Shown here piece after piece: positions 40,472 through 52,587 of a stretch of DNA of 64,000 bases (the stretch's first letter is position 1; the number at the start of each line of letters is the position of its first letter). The notes beneath the pieces are model-generated. The model made no database searches and was not told the origin of the DNA. It saw nothing but the letters and a program-made list of their open reading frames with translations. Source of the stretch: Pachyseris speciosa (taxonomy: Eukaryota > Cnidaria > Anthozoa > Scleractinia > Pachyseridae); NCBI GenBank assembly GCA_016490735.1, contig JAEMWC010000166.1:737501-801500 (forward strand), given 5' to 3'. Made by a program: the position numbers and the translations under genes.

Positions 40472-43400
40472 CTGTTGTTGAAACAAAGTTGACATAATTG
40501 TGAGGAAGTCAGTACTGAAGACGCACTTTAAAAAATGTAACTAAGATTTTACCGAATGACCCTGACAGCTTTTCCTGCAAACCCCATTGCCGTTGGCTTC
40601 TCACGCCGCTCGCCAGTGTGTAAAGTCCGTGAAATAAATGGAACGCAAAACCCCGGGAAAGCTTGCTGGCAGGTTAAGTTCTGGTCGACTTTTTCTGCTA
40701 TTCTTGTAGTTTTATGGCGTAATGCGTCAAACACTATGAAAAGTGTGCCATCAACATCCAAGGGTTGGGAAGTGGATTAATTGTCAAAACGATGTGCACA
40801 TTTTTGCTAACCAACTTCGGGGAGTTTGGAGACTTGATTCAAGAGTGTTTCAAATAGCTTCTAAAACCTTCTGAGTACTTCTTAGAGCAAAACTTTACCA
40901 GATTTTATGAAAATAAAACTTCTTTCGTTGTACCGATTTCTATTGCTTTTTAGTGACGACTATTGATACTTTTATGAAAGAAAGTGTAGGGAAACCATCC
41001 GATCTGAGTGTTGGGCTTGAGAATTGTAACAATTGAGAAAAGGATTTCGGTTTAGTTGAAACTAAATGCTGCTTTAAGTTTTAGATATAAAACTACGATT
41101 TTAAACTGATCAGTTTCACGACAGACATGTTTCGACAGAAACGTCTGCCTTCTTCAGTGCAAGTGTTACAAGAAGTACAAATCTGTGCTAATGAGTACGT
41201 ATCGCCAATAATAGAAAAAAGCGTGCATATTACAAAGGTAAACTTATATTAGCGTGTTGAAGTTGCTGATTAAGGGAAGAAGGCAGAAATTTCTGCAGAA
41301 AAATGTCTGTGAAATTTAAGATCGTAGTTTTATATCTAAAACTTATTGCGACTTTGCTGCTGTCCAGACCTAGCTACTGCTTTCCTTTTAATTTGCAATC
41401 TGTTACGTTCTCCCGCACGCATCTTAAAAACGTCCTAATCGTCGATCAAGCATAAAATTTTACGCATATTTACTCACCAAAAGGGGAGCGTAAGCCGACG
41501 CAAATGCGCTCACACGCGCAGAAGCAGTGGACGTACCCATACCGATGTTCCTTGGAAAGACATAAGATTGCAAAATTAAATATAAAAGCAGAATATTGCG
41601 TTACAGTAATACGATGTTCATCAAACGCTCTCTTTTTATGCTTTTCAGTTAACAATATTACACAATTTAAATTATAACCAGTCTAAAATATTTAAAATTG
41701 ACAAAACAGAAATCCAAAAAAGGTCTAACGTTTTTTGAAACGGCGTTGACATGCTCCAAAGTTCCAGTCCCACTGAGCATACAAGAGGAAAACTCCTGTA
41801 CAAGTATCGTCAGCGAAACATACCTTAAAGTTGTTGGAAACAGCTCAGCGGAATAAATGTACACCAGTGCAAAGGCGATCTCACTACTGAACTTAGCAAC
41901 GCACAGGTACATGAAGATTTTACCAGCCATATAACCTGAAAGAGAGATTAAAACCAACCAAGTCCAGCCATTTACTGCTTCGCCCTGATGGGAAACCGGC
42001 AAAATAAACATTTAGCCCTTACTTTTGTGGTTCATTCGATTCTTTAAATTCTATGTGATCGCAGACTCGGCACACCGTCGCAAATAGTTGCGCAATCTTA
42101 TTGAAGCAAACTTCTCCTATCGCTTGCGATGCTGGCCAAAAAATATTTAACCCTAATTTAGAGAGGCAAATTCAGTAGCCTCGAAAACAAAGCTGCTCTT
42201 CAGAGTACCCGTTTGCGAGTTGAAACATCTTCAAAATCGACAGAGTTGGTGCAACGGTGTAATTTACAATTCAGTTTTTTCATACAAATACCCAGTACCC
42301 TAACTATTCACAGCGGACACGTGAAACCGTTTAAAACTCAAAGCTGTAATTGTTAGGAAATGGCACCTAGAGCGCGTTCACAGTGTCCCTTATGCTTTTT
42401 GAATGGATCACAGAGCGCACTTAAGCAGAACCGAGTACAATCAAGCTCTCTTCTGCAGCTGTCTTAGTTTTACCATGTTGTGAAAGTTAATTTGTTGTTG
42501 ATTAAGTTTGTTCGCTAGGGTTTTTTGGTTATGTTTAGTGATCAAGGTCAATGTAAGCCTTTTGTTGTGGGCGTTTATGATGTTTTTAACGATATTTTAT
42601 GAATATTTGCGCTACAGTCAGGTTTAATTTACGACTTCCTTATAGGTTTTAGCCAGAGCCTTCAAGAAGGTTACGACTGTTAATGAGCACAGTTGTGTTG
42701 TTTGTCATTGTTGTTGTTGAGTTTTGGCCGTTGCAGCTTCGTTTCTTTTGTAAGTACCACATGGTTCTGGTTGAGATTATAGTAATTTAGTAGTGTACAG
42801 TGTATGTGCAGGTAACAGAGCCTGAGCTTAAAGCCTAAGGGAAAGGAACCTATTACTCAGCACTCATTTCTTTCTCTCTTCCTCTCTTCGCGCCAGCTCT
42901 CTCTGTCTCCAGGTGTCATTACATTGAGACCTCTCAAAAGCATCCGCTGACCACCTTTGTCAACATTTTAGTCTTCTCACGTATGGAAAGTTTGATTGCT
43001 GTTTGCTAATTGTGGCATATAACCTTTATATTTTTGACTCAGGTCCCGAAGTCTTGCTCAGTTTGTCTCGTATAAGTCAAAGTTGCTGTTTTTGACCAAG
43101 GACCTCAATATTAATCATTCCTCCTCAATTAGTTTTGAAAGGAACAAAGCCTATATAACACGAAACTGCAGATACTTGATTCTCAGTGCGTGAGGCTGGA
43201 GTATAGTATAGTGAGGCTTGAGTCGGCGAATACTTCGAGTTTGCTACCTTTGTCATGTTCAGCTTTGTCTGAGAGTAGAAGTGCAGCGATTGCACCCGCT
43301 GCAGCAACAAGAAATGATACCAGGAGGATTTTTCTTCGACTAAACCTGTAAATATATAATTGATCAACAATTACAAATAAATCCAGAGGATACGTTTTGG

Positions 43401-45056
43401 GGCGCCAGTCTTCTTCAAGAAACATTTGTCAAAATAGTGGAAGAAAAGAAGAAAGAAAAAAGGGCAAAGGAAAATAAAAGAAGAGTCACAATGAAAAGTC
43501 GAAATGCTAATTGAATTTTTCTTTCAAGTGCAAATGAGAAAAAGAAAGATCAAAGACTTTAATGATGACCGCCTTTCTGAAAATAGTGTGAATTATATTA
43601 ACTAAGTTTACTTATATATTATCTACTTAGGCCCTCTTTTGACGCTTTTTCAGTACGAAGTCAGTCAATCAGGTTTACTGAGAAACTTTACGGTAAAAAA
43701 GGAGTTAATGGAGCAGGCACCTTGTACCTCATATCTTGTGGAGTATTTTAAGGGTCGCAGTCTTAGATGATTAGTTTCTACTTGATAATCAGACCTCAGG
43801 CGACTCACTCAACGAAAGATCAAGGTAAAACATCTGGTACACAAGGATGCATTTTCCATGGTTTTTTTTTGGAGGGGCGCGCGGGGGAAGGGGGGGGGGG
43901 GCGGGGCGGGGGGGACTCATATTTAGGCAGACTATAATCACAAGAGTAAGCTATTCTACTTCTCAATCAAGGGACTTCCCTTAAACCAGGATCGTCACAC
44001 CAGTTGACTGAATAGAGAGGACCACCATTTTTATTACCTACCTCAATGTTAGAAAGCTTGTAACGGGATACGCGGGCAAGGTGGATGCTGCAGTTATCAG
44101 CACATTCACATAGATATTTCCACTCAGGAAAGGCGCACTAAATGATATGCCCCAGCTGATAAAGGAAACGGAAAACCTATCGAGCCGCAAAGCAAAGGTC
44201 GTGTTAAAACATATACTGTCATGTTATATTGTTGCCATACAAATAAACGTGTGCCCAAGGTTTGTGGTGTTTTCTTTGATATAAAAATGTTAAGTATAAA
44301 ATCAGCACTAGCTCTGGGTTTGTGACTCTGAGTATGAGCTGTTTGGCATCGCTGATTTTTAACGTTGAAATATCCTTAGTTAGGAATTTACCAGACATGA
44401 CGTATAGCGCATATATGGTGTTATCAATTTCTGGTTGTTTTCACGACAATCGTCCATACGCTTACCACATCATCCAGGAACCAAGAGTCTTGTGCGTCAT
44501 TTTAAGGGAGTAAAATAAGTTACGGAAGTCGCCAAGCTTTTCTTCTTTGGGAAGAAGTAGGTCTTGATCTGGCATTTCTTTACCATTCAGCCTGGCCACA
44601 TGACCTAGAATCTTCCTTGCCTCAGGCACTCGTCCCTTCTTTAGAAGCCAGCGCACCGACTCTGGAGTGAAACTGTGGTGTAATAGCGCGTTCAGATAAT
44701 GTTACCAGAAGAACTACACGACTGTCGATCAATTTTCTGTGCAAATTTGTCCTTCAGGAGGCCATATGATAAAACACTTATTGACCGAGCGAGATCGGGC
44801 CGGATGGGAAAATAGGGAGCGTGGATTTGACTACGAGTACGAGATTGAGGACGAGTATGACTTTTAAAATCTAGTTCGCGCTCTTTACATAATCACTCTG
44901 TACACCAATCCTGTTTCTAAAATATCCTTTTCTGTTATTAAGCAATAGGCCAAAGGGAGAGTTTTCTGGAGATGACCGGTTTGAAATTTGAAAGTCGTAA
45001 TCGGCCTTGATTTCGTACTCGTACTCAAATCTAAAGTACCCTAATATTTGACTCGA

Positions 45057-45087
<31 letters not shown>

Positions 45088-45295
45088 CCATACGCCTTGA
45101 GCCAATTTTTTCCCGTCCGCCCGACCTCACTCGGTGAATGAAAAATAAAAATAATAGGTCACCGTGCCCGCGAAAGTAAAACGTACTTTCCTCTCGATTT
45201 AGCCTGTAACTTAAAACTGCCTTCAATATATATGGGTTATTGGCCAAGCGTGAGGTCAAGATGGCGGGATATTGGCCAAGTTCTTTTTTTGCGTG

Positions 45296-45328
<33 letters not shown>

Positions 45329-48300
45329 CACGCAAAAAAAGAACGAGGCCAATATCCCGCCATCTTGACCAAACAAGCTTGGTCAATAAGGGATTTATTA
45401 TATGACTCAAAGGACGCTATCAAGAGACAGTAAAACGCCGGACAAACGGGCTATCCCGAGAGGTCAAGATGGCTCCATCTTGACCTCGCGGGTAGCCAAT
45501 CACAGCAGGAGAATTGATTCATCTTGACTGTTGAAAGAGCCAGTCATATAATAAATAGAAATATAACTCCACATGACGACTCAGCTCTAAGGAACAGAAC
45601 TGAATTCACAGATAAAGCAGAACATTATACTTATACTGCATTAAGCACAAGGGGAAATTGAATTAATTTTACTTTGTTTAGTAGAGACGAAATAATTGAT
45701 ACAAAAGCCTTTCTTTGGTGCAGGCTCTTGAAGTCGCGATTGTAGGTTTTCGGGTCATAGTCATGCAAGCAATAACTCGTTTTTCTGTCGTAGGATGTTT
45801 TGAAAAATCTCGAGCTAAATCAGTGCAAAAATGGTTGCTATAAAAAACTGATAGATAGAGGTTCTCATTTATAAGTAGAAAAAAATTTTAAGAGAGCTCA
45901 ATGTCAGGGCAAATTCGTCACGTTCGATTTCGATGTGCTTGGACGTATGCACGCGCTAATAATTCTATAAATTTATGGAGTGAGGATTCGCCATGCAAGA
46001 GACTTCACGTCATGCAATGTGACCTCCTTTCTTATGATCAAATAGTGGGCATATTGTCCGGGCTTGTATTGTTTTGAACAACTAAAGAATAGGTGAATTT
46101 TAGCGGGTACCTCCCTGTCGAACTAATATTCGAAACTTCTCAATTCAGTTTCAAGGACCTACGTTTTTCAACTCGTTAAGTCATGAAATTCAAAACAGTG
46201 AAAGCACCCGTTTGTTTGGGAAAAGACTTAAAAATTCCTTCTTTTTTAGGCAAATATACCCATTGTTGAGCTATATACTTCTTCCTTTCTTTTCTTGTCT
46301 TTTCTTTTTAAAATAATACATTTCATATTTCATGCTGTACCAGTAATTCGTATGATGTACCCTATATTGTCAGGAAGCCTATAGTTCATAAGTCCCCGGC
46401 TTCTATATACAAAAAAATTAGGCTTTCTTGTCATTACCACCTTAAACATTTGTAGTCTATCGTCTTTAATTTATTATAAATTTCTAGTGTTTCGTATTTT
46501 CATGTGGTTAATGGCAAATAAAGATGGAAAAATGGAAATGGAAATGAAATGGGTCAGCAAGAGGACTCAATATGTGGGTTCTTATACCACGACTGCAAAT
46601 TAACTTTATAGAGAAGCAGAGATAGGCGGAGGTGAGACACTCATGTCCAATATACACAAACTGATACAGTCTGTACGTCAAACGATCCGTACGGACTGTA
46701 CAGACTGTCAAAGGATAAGTCGGTCCGTAGACGGTCCGTTAATTATATGTACATCTACACAAACTGATACAGTCTGTTAAACGATCCCTACGGACTCTAC
46801 AGACTGCCAAAGGATAAGTCGGCCCAAAGATGGTCCGTTAATCATATGCACATCTGTGGGGGCCGGTGAGAGCTAATCACCATCCGTACGGACTGTACAG
46901 ATCGTCAAAGGATAAGTCGGTCCGTATACAGACCGTTAATTGTATACTACAGGCTAAACACACGTATGCCTGACGTTCTTAAAGCCAGCCGAAAAGCTCC
47001 CGTTGTAGGAAATCCAGGGCAAAACAAGCAGACTAAACACATGTATGCCTCGTTCTTAAAGCTCCAAAGACAAGTTGCTCGTTGTGCGAAAGGAGCTAAT
47101 TAACGGAGCGAAGGAAATGCAGGGCGAAACAAACAGACTAAACGCATGTATGTCTCGTTCTTAAAGCTCGGCCGACAAGTCCCTCGTGACGAAAAGAGCT
47201 AAAGGACCGAAGGAAATGCACGGCGAAACAAACAGACTAAACACATGTATGCCTCGTTCTTAAGGCTCCACCGACAAGTCGCTCGTTGTACTCGAAAGGA
47301 GCTAACGGAGCGAAGGAAATGCACGGCGAAACAAACAGACTAAACACATGTATGCCTCGTTCTTAAAGCTCCAACGACAAGTCGCTCGTTGTGCGAAAGG
47401 AGCTAATTAACGGAGCGAAGGAAATGCAGGGCGAAACAAACAGACTAAACACATGTATGTCTCGTTCTTAAAGCTCGGCCGACAAGTCGCTCGTGACGAA
47501 AAGAGCTAAAGGACCGAAGGAAATGCACGGCGAAACAAACAGACTAAACACATGAGGGTGTATGCCTCGTTCTTAAGACTCCACCGACAAGTCGCTCGTT
47601 GTACTCGAAAGGAGCTAACGGACCGAAGGAAATGCACGGCGAAACAAACAGACTAAGGTGAGGATGATCATCATCACTCTTACCACGCCGTGCTAAGACA
47701 GTTCTGGACATGTTAGACATAGCAGCCTTGGGATCATTTCACGTAGGTTGCCCTTTCAGCAATTTTCGTGTCAAATACAACTTTCATTACTTACAACCAA
47801 CCAGTCACCAGCAGAAATCCTGGGGCCGCTGTGACCATGGTGAGTGCTCTCCAATCTCTGATGGCGAATGCAAATCCTGGTAAAATCATCATAAAGACGA
47901 CGAATCCAACCCATACTAGAGTACCTGCGGTGCTTCGGTGCCGTATTCCAGAGAATTCTGTTACTAACACGAACAGAGGGATGCTGTAAGCACCTATACG
48001 AGAAATGCAATGAAAATAGCTCAGAAAATACTGTCATTAACTTAAAGTAACATTTGAAACGTATGTGATGATGAAGCATGCAACTTCTTATGATCGAGAG
48101 AAGCCATGAGAAATTCTTATGATCCTTTCTAGTCGTGGATACGCGAAGCGTAGAAACGACTTTTGTTGAGGGTCAGACTATGCAAATTTCTCACTCACTC
48201 AGATGTAAATAAATCGATATGTCAACGGCAGACCAATAGATATCGATTTTACGAAATATTGCCGGAACACCTCTATCGGCTTTCCGAAGTAATGTCTAAG

Positions 48301-51300
48301 GAGCAACAGTCGAACCGATGAACGGAAAGAATATACGGCAAAAGGAACGTTCGATCAAACAGCCGAACGGCAAAAGAAATTGTAAACAATATTCGGCGTT
48401 AGAAACTTTTGACACAAATATAGCTGCATTCGCGAAGTCATTTTCAGTGTTGTAAATAAAATTATTTTTGCTTCTTTTACATCTCTTGGATTCCAAATAT
48501 TCGTTTACAGATAACTGTACATTCTATTAGCTTCATAAAGGCTTATTTAATGTAGACTTTTAATTAAAGAAAAACAAGATATCAACGTGTTCAGGAAAAT
48601 CTCTCCGTGTGAGAAATTCTGCGCGTGTCAATCCATGACAGTGTCCCTTTAAGAAAATAATGGCAAATGTTGCATTTCACACCGGCTGTAAAAAGCGTAA
48701 TTTGCATATGTCAAATTTCGGCTGCGTTCGTTTGACAGCAGCTTTGTGTGACAATTTCCTCGAAATACTGCAGTGTTTGGCTGGCTTCGTTTTGGTGAAA
48801 TCGTCCTTTTGCCTGATATCCAACCCACAATTTAACCCCGAGGTTAAATTGTGTTAAGCTCATGAACTAAAAAATTGATGCTCAAAAGAGCTGGACGTTT
48901 AAACGCATTAAAAAGTTGTTTAAACACTTTCAGAAAGAGATTTCACGCGTTTAACCCTTTTCCGACGGACGTTTTGTTCGTCTTTTTTGCAATTTTCGGA
49001 GGGTAGGAGGTCAAATCGACCTGGCTACTCCATATAAGGGGTTACCAGGGCGATTTCGCTGGGCCACAACACCGAAAGCTCTTGTCACGCTTGTCACGCT
49101 AGCTGTCGTTTATTTTTAAACGAACACTGCAGCTACAATTCGTTGCTTATTTGATTTATAAGTGTGTTTTTGGAGTCATTTTCCACCTCAGAAGCCCCCT
49201 GCCTGGCATCATAAAGCGGGGTTGATGGGTAAAGGCAATCCTTTGAAAGAAAACGGAGGTGAGAAGCAATTTCACACGAAGTAGGCCGCCGAAAGTATGC
49301 GAGCGAGTGATGGCCATTCACGGAGTGAAGTTGTGTCTTTCGCCGTTTTGTGAGTGGATTCCAGGACCTGGCATGACAATTTTGGCGAGTTTTGACTGTT
49401 AAATGATGCAATCGGTGCAATGTTTTGCCAGCAGGACCGGGTGGCTCTACACGGTTCTAAAATATATGTGAAATGGAAATTGGCAGAATTCCATGCTGTT
49501 CTTAGCCAAGAAAATCCCAGAATACCTTTGGGACACAAACGTGAAAATTACAGACTGTGAGAGCAACTGAAGTCAAGCAGCGTTATCGGGGTCGGGATAA
49601 AGGGGTGAGCAGGTAAATGTGGAACAGATTGCAAGCGGTGGAGTCAATGTTTGCTGCCAATGTAAACTTTTAACTTCAATAGGAATTTTTATCTTGAAAA
49701 CTTCAAGACAAAATTGCGTGAATTTTGGTGTTGTCCGAGGGCGATTTTGGTTTTCAAAGAGAATAAACAGTCATATTAAGTGAAAATTGGGAGTTTTTTC
49801 AGTTTACGCGATAATAAAGTCTAAACAAATGATCATTTTGGCAAAAAATTGGTTTATTTCAACCATAGTTTGGGATTTGAGAAAGTTGTAGATTTTCAAA
49901 GCATCGGTCTATTGTGGGGTCGTATAGGACCCCTCTCGGCGGAAAAGGGTGTTTTCTCGAGTCACCTTGGCTTAATCCCCCTTGTCGCAAATATAAGGTC
50001 ACATTTCCTCGACTTTTTCACAGTTGTACTTTGATTTGTATCTTGGTCGATGTGCGTACGTGTAGGCTTATTAGAAGAAAACATGCACAGTCAATGCAAA
50101 TCCCACTCTTAGTTCGTCACAGAAGCTGATTCGCATTGCTACGGATGGCACAAGCATAAAAGAATATTTTTTTTCTCTTTCTCCAGATGTCTTGTAAAAT
50201 ATTGAAGGCAAGGAAATATCTCTTAGACAAAAGAAACAAGAAAAATGACTTTGTTGGTCTACCCACAGAACATTCAACTGCTGAAACTAACATGCTTCAT
50301 CCAACCTTCACTCTTAACTCTAAACCCGAACCCTAACCTTACGGTGGTCTTATACCTTAGGAACGGCATGCGGAAACTTAAGGTTTTTTTCTAAAAGCGA
50401 GTAGGGAGGGGGGTTAAAACTACTATTTCTCCAAAGACTTTGATCGAGGACTGGGTACGTTATACATGTATATTGTCACATGGCAGCTGGTCACGTGGCT
50501 ATACTCAGCTCCTTTGCATTCACTCTCTCGTCGGAAGAAATTTACCTTGGGAATGTGTCAAAGTTTCCCTAAATAACTGTGTTTTGTGTCATTTGCTGGT
50601 GCCTGAGTTTATCATCAACGCTCGTTCAAAGCTGCTGACAGTTTGTTGTTCATGGACATGGGCCCATGGAAAGTTGAAGGTGCCTGGACAACCGTGACTG
50701 TTGGTGCAGGATTGAAGCCTAAATTGCTTGGGGGGTGGGATACATCGGGGTCAGATTCTTGCTGTTTGGCTGCTTGCTTGAGGTTGCTGATAAAAAGGGA
50801 GCAGATTGAGCTCTTGATGGCCTTTTTTTCAGAATTGCGCAAGCATGTCCATCATTTCTTGCCATGTGCATAACATGCTAAAGATTGATGGTAGGCAGAG
50901 GCAAAAAAACACCTTTTCAGTCTGGCAAAGTGAAACTTTGAATATTTTTCTCTCTGCAAATAACCAAAGTCTGCCCACAAGTTTAAGTTCAGTACCTAGA
51001 TCAATACAAGCATAACCTTCCAAAACTTGTTTCTTGCCTCACTGACTAAGTGTTTTTGCTCATTTATGTTTCCGAGGAAGCACTTTTAAAGAGATCTTAC
51101 AAAAGCTTGTTCTGTTTCCAAGGCAACAAGAGACTCACACATCATGGTGTTTGTCATCATTCATGGCAACGAGTTGCTTGATGGTGGTTTTCTCTGAATG
51201 AGTTTGATTTTGGACAAAAAAGTGGTGTAGTGTTTAAGACCCCCTTAAGGTTGCTGTGTGTCCATGGAAAACCCGACATAAAAGCTACAACTTACCAATC

Positions 51301-51806
51301 ATGAAGCCAACAAGGGCCCGAAAAAGAGCGAATACCCAAAAAGTGGGGGAAAAGGCCGAGACGAAATTAAACAGGCAGCAAAGGAATCCACACACGTAGA
51401 GGGGAATCTTGCGGCCGAACTTATCAGAGAAGGTGCTCACGGAAATACTACCAATAAAAAACCCGGCGAAGATAACAGAGGTGGAGACGAATCCCAACGA
51501 ACCACGGTCACACACGAGATCAAACTGTGAAAAAACAAGGTAGGAATGCAGAATATTAATATCGGTGTGTATCAACGTTGAAACAATTTGAAACATGTCA
51601 TAGATAAACCAGGCTTTCCAGGAGCTTGAAATTTGGCTATTTTGTAAAATTCCCCAAATTGCAAAAAATTAGTATTGCAATAAACTATGTGTTAAAGAAC
51701 AGACAATTTTATTTTTTGTTTAAATAAAAAATATGCCTTGGCCCCAATAAGTTACAAATATTGTTGTTTCCTACGCATTTGTAGTCATTGGGTGAATGAA
51801 TGAAAA

Positions 51807-51874
<68 letters not shown>

Positions 51875-52259
51875 ATAAATGAACGAACGAACGAACGAAC
51901 GAGATTCATTTATTTCTTACATTAGCGATAAACTATATACTGTTAACTCAAAACATGCCGTTTAAATATTGTACCTGGGTAACCACTGAAGTGAAGTCAT
52001 CAGCGAATTCCCAGTCCTCCCTGGGAATATCACATCGAAATGAATATTTTTCGTTCCCAATATGAAACGTGTCATTGAAGGGACACGTGGCGACATTTTT
52101 GCACCTCCATCCAGGCTCTGCTGCAATGAACACCATAATCATCACGGTAAAGGACCACCAGAATCCATAAAGAAGATTTGCAAATATGTTGAGCACGATT
52201 TGGTAACGTCCAAAGCTTCCAATCTTCTCTAAAACCTCGTCAGTGGTTAGTGCTTTCAT
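40271..52259 (-). CDS. SLC22-type organic ion transporter, nine exons, 512 aa
   Basis: The exons run 52259-51975, 51524-51296, 47993-47795, 44672-44466, 44176-44042, 43345-43248, 41935-41824, 41550-41478 and 40471-40271. Every junction is GT-AG and the phases agree, giving 1539 nt. The order of features is that of the SLC22 branch of the major facilitator superfamily: an N-terminal helix with GSFGRYQ, a large Cys-containing outer loop, FDLVCDRGSLGF, the MFS loop SDKFGRKIPLY, PESVRWLLKKGR, FSRRKILL, VYIYSAELFPTTLR, GMGTSTASARVSAFASAYAP and LPETYNKPT near a charged cytoplasmic tail. The protein would sit in the plasma membrane with twelve helices and carry organic cations or anions; the substrate cannot be read from sequence. 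A second ATG 18 nt upstream (52277) is in frame. A paralog lies upstream in the same orientation. Confidence 0.9.
41073..41343. mobile_element. Inverted terminal fragments of a Penelope-type element, intron 8
   Basis: GTTTTAGATATAAAACTACG at the left is mirrored by CGTAGTTTTATATCTAAAAC at the right (about 41320-41342). Inside, GACATGTTTCGACAGAAACG and TCTGCCTTCTTCAGTG recall the end sequences (GAAGAAGGCAGACG...GAAAC) common near the termini of Penelope-like elements. No protein remains. Confidence 0.4.
41478..41550 (-). CDS. SLC22 gene 1, exon 8 (73 bp)
   Basis: Acceptor TGTCTTTCCAAG, donor GTGAGT, phase 2 to 0. It reads NIGMGTSTASARVSAFASAY and APLL. The paralog exon at 62948-63020 has the same length and 22 of 24 residues in common. 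Confidence 0.93.
41824..41935 (-). CDS. SLC22 gene 1, exon 7 (112 bp)
   Basis: Acceptor TCTCTTTCAG, donor GTATGT, phase 1 to 2. It reads YMAGKIFMYLCVAKFSSEIA and FALVYIYSAELFPTTLR, the family-wide VY-[IL]-Y-[ST]-AE-[LI]-FPT motif. The paralog has an exon of the same length at 63779-63890. Confidence 0.93.
42010..43240. other. Intron 6 of SLC22 gene 1
   Basis: No further exons or elements were recognised in this intron. Confidence 0.5.
43248..43345 (-). CDS. SLC22 gene 1, exon 6
   Basis: Acceptor ATATTTACAG, donor GTAGCA, phase 2 to 1. It reads FSRRKILLVSFLVAAAGAIA and ALLLSDKAEHDK: the R-x-x-R-[RK] loop after TM8 and TM9. Confidence 0.87.
44042..44176 (-). CDS. SLC22 gene 1, exon 5
   Basis: Acceptor CTCGATAG, donor GTAGGT, phase 2 to 2. 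It reads FSVSFISWGISFSAPFLSGN and IYVNVLITAASTLPAYPVTS, covering TM7 and TM8. Confidence 0.9.
44466..44672 (-). CDS. SLC22 gene 1, exon 4
   Basis: Acceptor ATTACACCACAG, donor GTAAGC, phase 2 to 2. It reads FTPESVRWLLKKGRVPEARK, the family signature PES-x-R-W-L at the start of the large inner loop, then LPKEEKLGDFRNLFYSLKMT. Confidence 0.93.
45240..45390. mobile_element. Foldback element, intron 3
   Basis: ATATTGGCCAAGTTCTTTTT and TTGCGTGTTTATGGACC are mirrored by GGTCCATAAACACGCAA and AAAAAGAACGAGGCCAATAT; outside them GGTCAAGATGGCGGG faces CCCGCCATCTTGACC. The loop is GAGACGAAGTCGAG. Nearly 60 bp can pair on each side. Confidence 0.8.
45445..45500. repeat. Short hairpin, GAGGTCAAGATGG arms
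   Basis: GCTATCCCGAGAGGTCAAGATGG faces CCATCTTGACCTCGCGGGTAGC with a 2-3 base loop. It shares GGTCAAGATGG with the foldback at 45240. Confidence 0.6.
46240..46550 (+). mobile_element. Possible 3-prime end of a non-LTR element
   Basis: A pyrimidine- and AT-rich segment ends GGCAAATAAAGATGG, followed by a short ATGGAAA-type tail at 46515-46550. This is the look of a truncated LINE 3-prime end, without any protein left. Confidence 0.35.
46640..46950. repeat. Tandem repeat of about 100 bp, three units, intron 3
   Basis: Units contain AAACTGATACAGTCTGT, CCGTACGGACTGTACAGA, CAAAGGATAAGTCGG and GTCCGTTAAT. They start near 46655 and 46755, with a diverged third from about 46880. The units are rich in short inverted repeats (CCGTACGG, GTACAGACTG). 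Confidence 0.7.
47031..47655. repeat. Higher-order satellite A-B-C-A-B-C, intron 3
   Basis: The anchor GACTAAAC occurs at 47031, 47136, 47235, 47338, 47443, 47542 and 47651, giving units of 105, 99, 103, 105, 99 and 109 bp. The units fall into three kinds: A with GTTGTGCGAAAGGAGC, B with GGCCGACAAGTC and CGTGACGAAAAGAGC, and C with GTTGTACTCGAAAGGAGC. The order A-B-C occurs twice, so a 307-bp block was duplicated. The last C has a 7-bp insertion. A degraded unit precedes at about 46955. Confidence 0.9.
47795..47993 (-). CDS. SLC22 gene 1, exon 3
   Basis: Acceptor CTCGTATAG, donor GTAAGT, phase 1 to 2. It reads AYSIPLFVLVTEFSGIRHRS, TLVWVGFVVFMMILPG and MVTAAPGFLLVTGWL, corresponding to TM4 to TM6. 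TEFSG is the usual TE-x-x-G after TM4. Confidence 0.9.
48000..51290. other. Intron 2 of SLC22 gene 1
   Basis: This 3.3-kb intron has no recognised exons. Open frames are short and without domains. A CTAAACCCGAACCCTAACC stretch lies at about 50320. Nothing else stood out. Confidence 0.45.
51296..51524 (-). CDS. SLC22 gene 1, exon 2
   Basis: Acceptor TTTTTTCACAG, donor GTAAGT, phase 0 to 1. It reads FDLVCDRGSLGFVSTSVIFA, then GFFIGSISVSTFSDKFGRKI, the conserved MFS loop between TM2 and TM3, and ends ALFRALVGFMIG. Confidence 0.92.
51806..51902. repeat. (GAAA)n and (GAAC)n microsatellite, intron 1
   Basis: About sixteen GAAA units are followed by a short AATGAAC bridge and five GAAC units. The poly-Ser/Phe frame on the other strand is a by-product. 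Confidence 0.92.
51975..52259 (-). CDS. SLC22 gene 1, exon 1
   Basis: Starts MKALTTDEVLEKIGSFGRYQ, then TM1 (NIFANLLYGFWWSFTVMIMV) and the outer loop with WRCKNVATCPFND and FRCDIPREDWE. It ends DDFTSVVTQ in phase 0 at the donor GTACAA. The start at 52259 was preferred because it has G at -3 and fits the family; 52277 would add MFVIVA. Confidence 0.9.
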
Positions 52260-52402
52260 TGCTACGATTACAAACATAATTGTAAGAGGTATGTGGCAAA
52301 ATTTCCGTGCAGCCCCATATCTTAATTATGTACACACTTTGCGACTGAAACTCTATTCATGCTGCCGTTTTTGGAACAGGGTTAGTACGACATTCTCGTA
52401 TA

Positions 52403-52581
52403 GACCCTACGCAAAAATGGCTGCGTTCAAATTATTCTTTTGCTTGTATTCAAACTAGCCTCACCAACCTCGTTCGGGATAACAAATTCTTTAGAATTTT
52501 AATCTCAAAAACGAGGTTAGTGAGGCTATATTGAATACAAACAAAAGAATAATTTAAAGGCGGCCATTTTTGCATAGGGTC
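52403..52581. mobile_element. 179-bp inverted-repeat element with TA duplication
   Basis: GACCCTACGCAAAAATGGCT and ATTCTTTTG, then CTAGCCTCACCAACCTCGTT, are mirrored by AACGAGGTTAGTGAGGCTA and CAAAAGAATAAT, then GCCATTTTTGCATAGGGTC. TA flanks both ends, as for Tc1/mariner-type miniature elements. It lies about 145 bp upstream of the SLC22 start codon, so it may overlap the promoter region. Confidence 0.75.
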
Positions 52582-52587
52582 TATTTT

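Noticed and set aside
45059..45376. 105-codon minus-strand frame
   Set aside because: Two thirds of it lie in the foldback element at 45240-45390, and it has no family resemblance.
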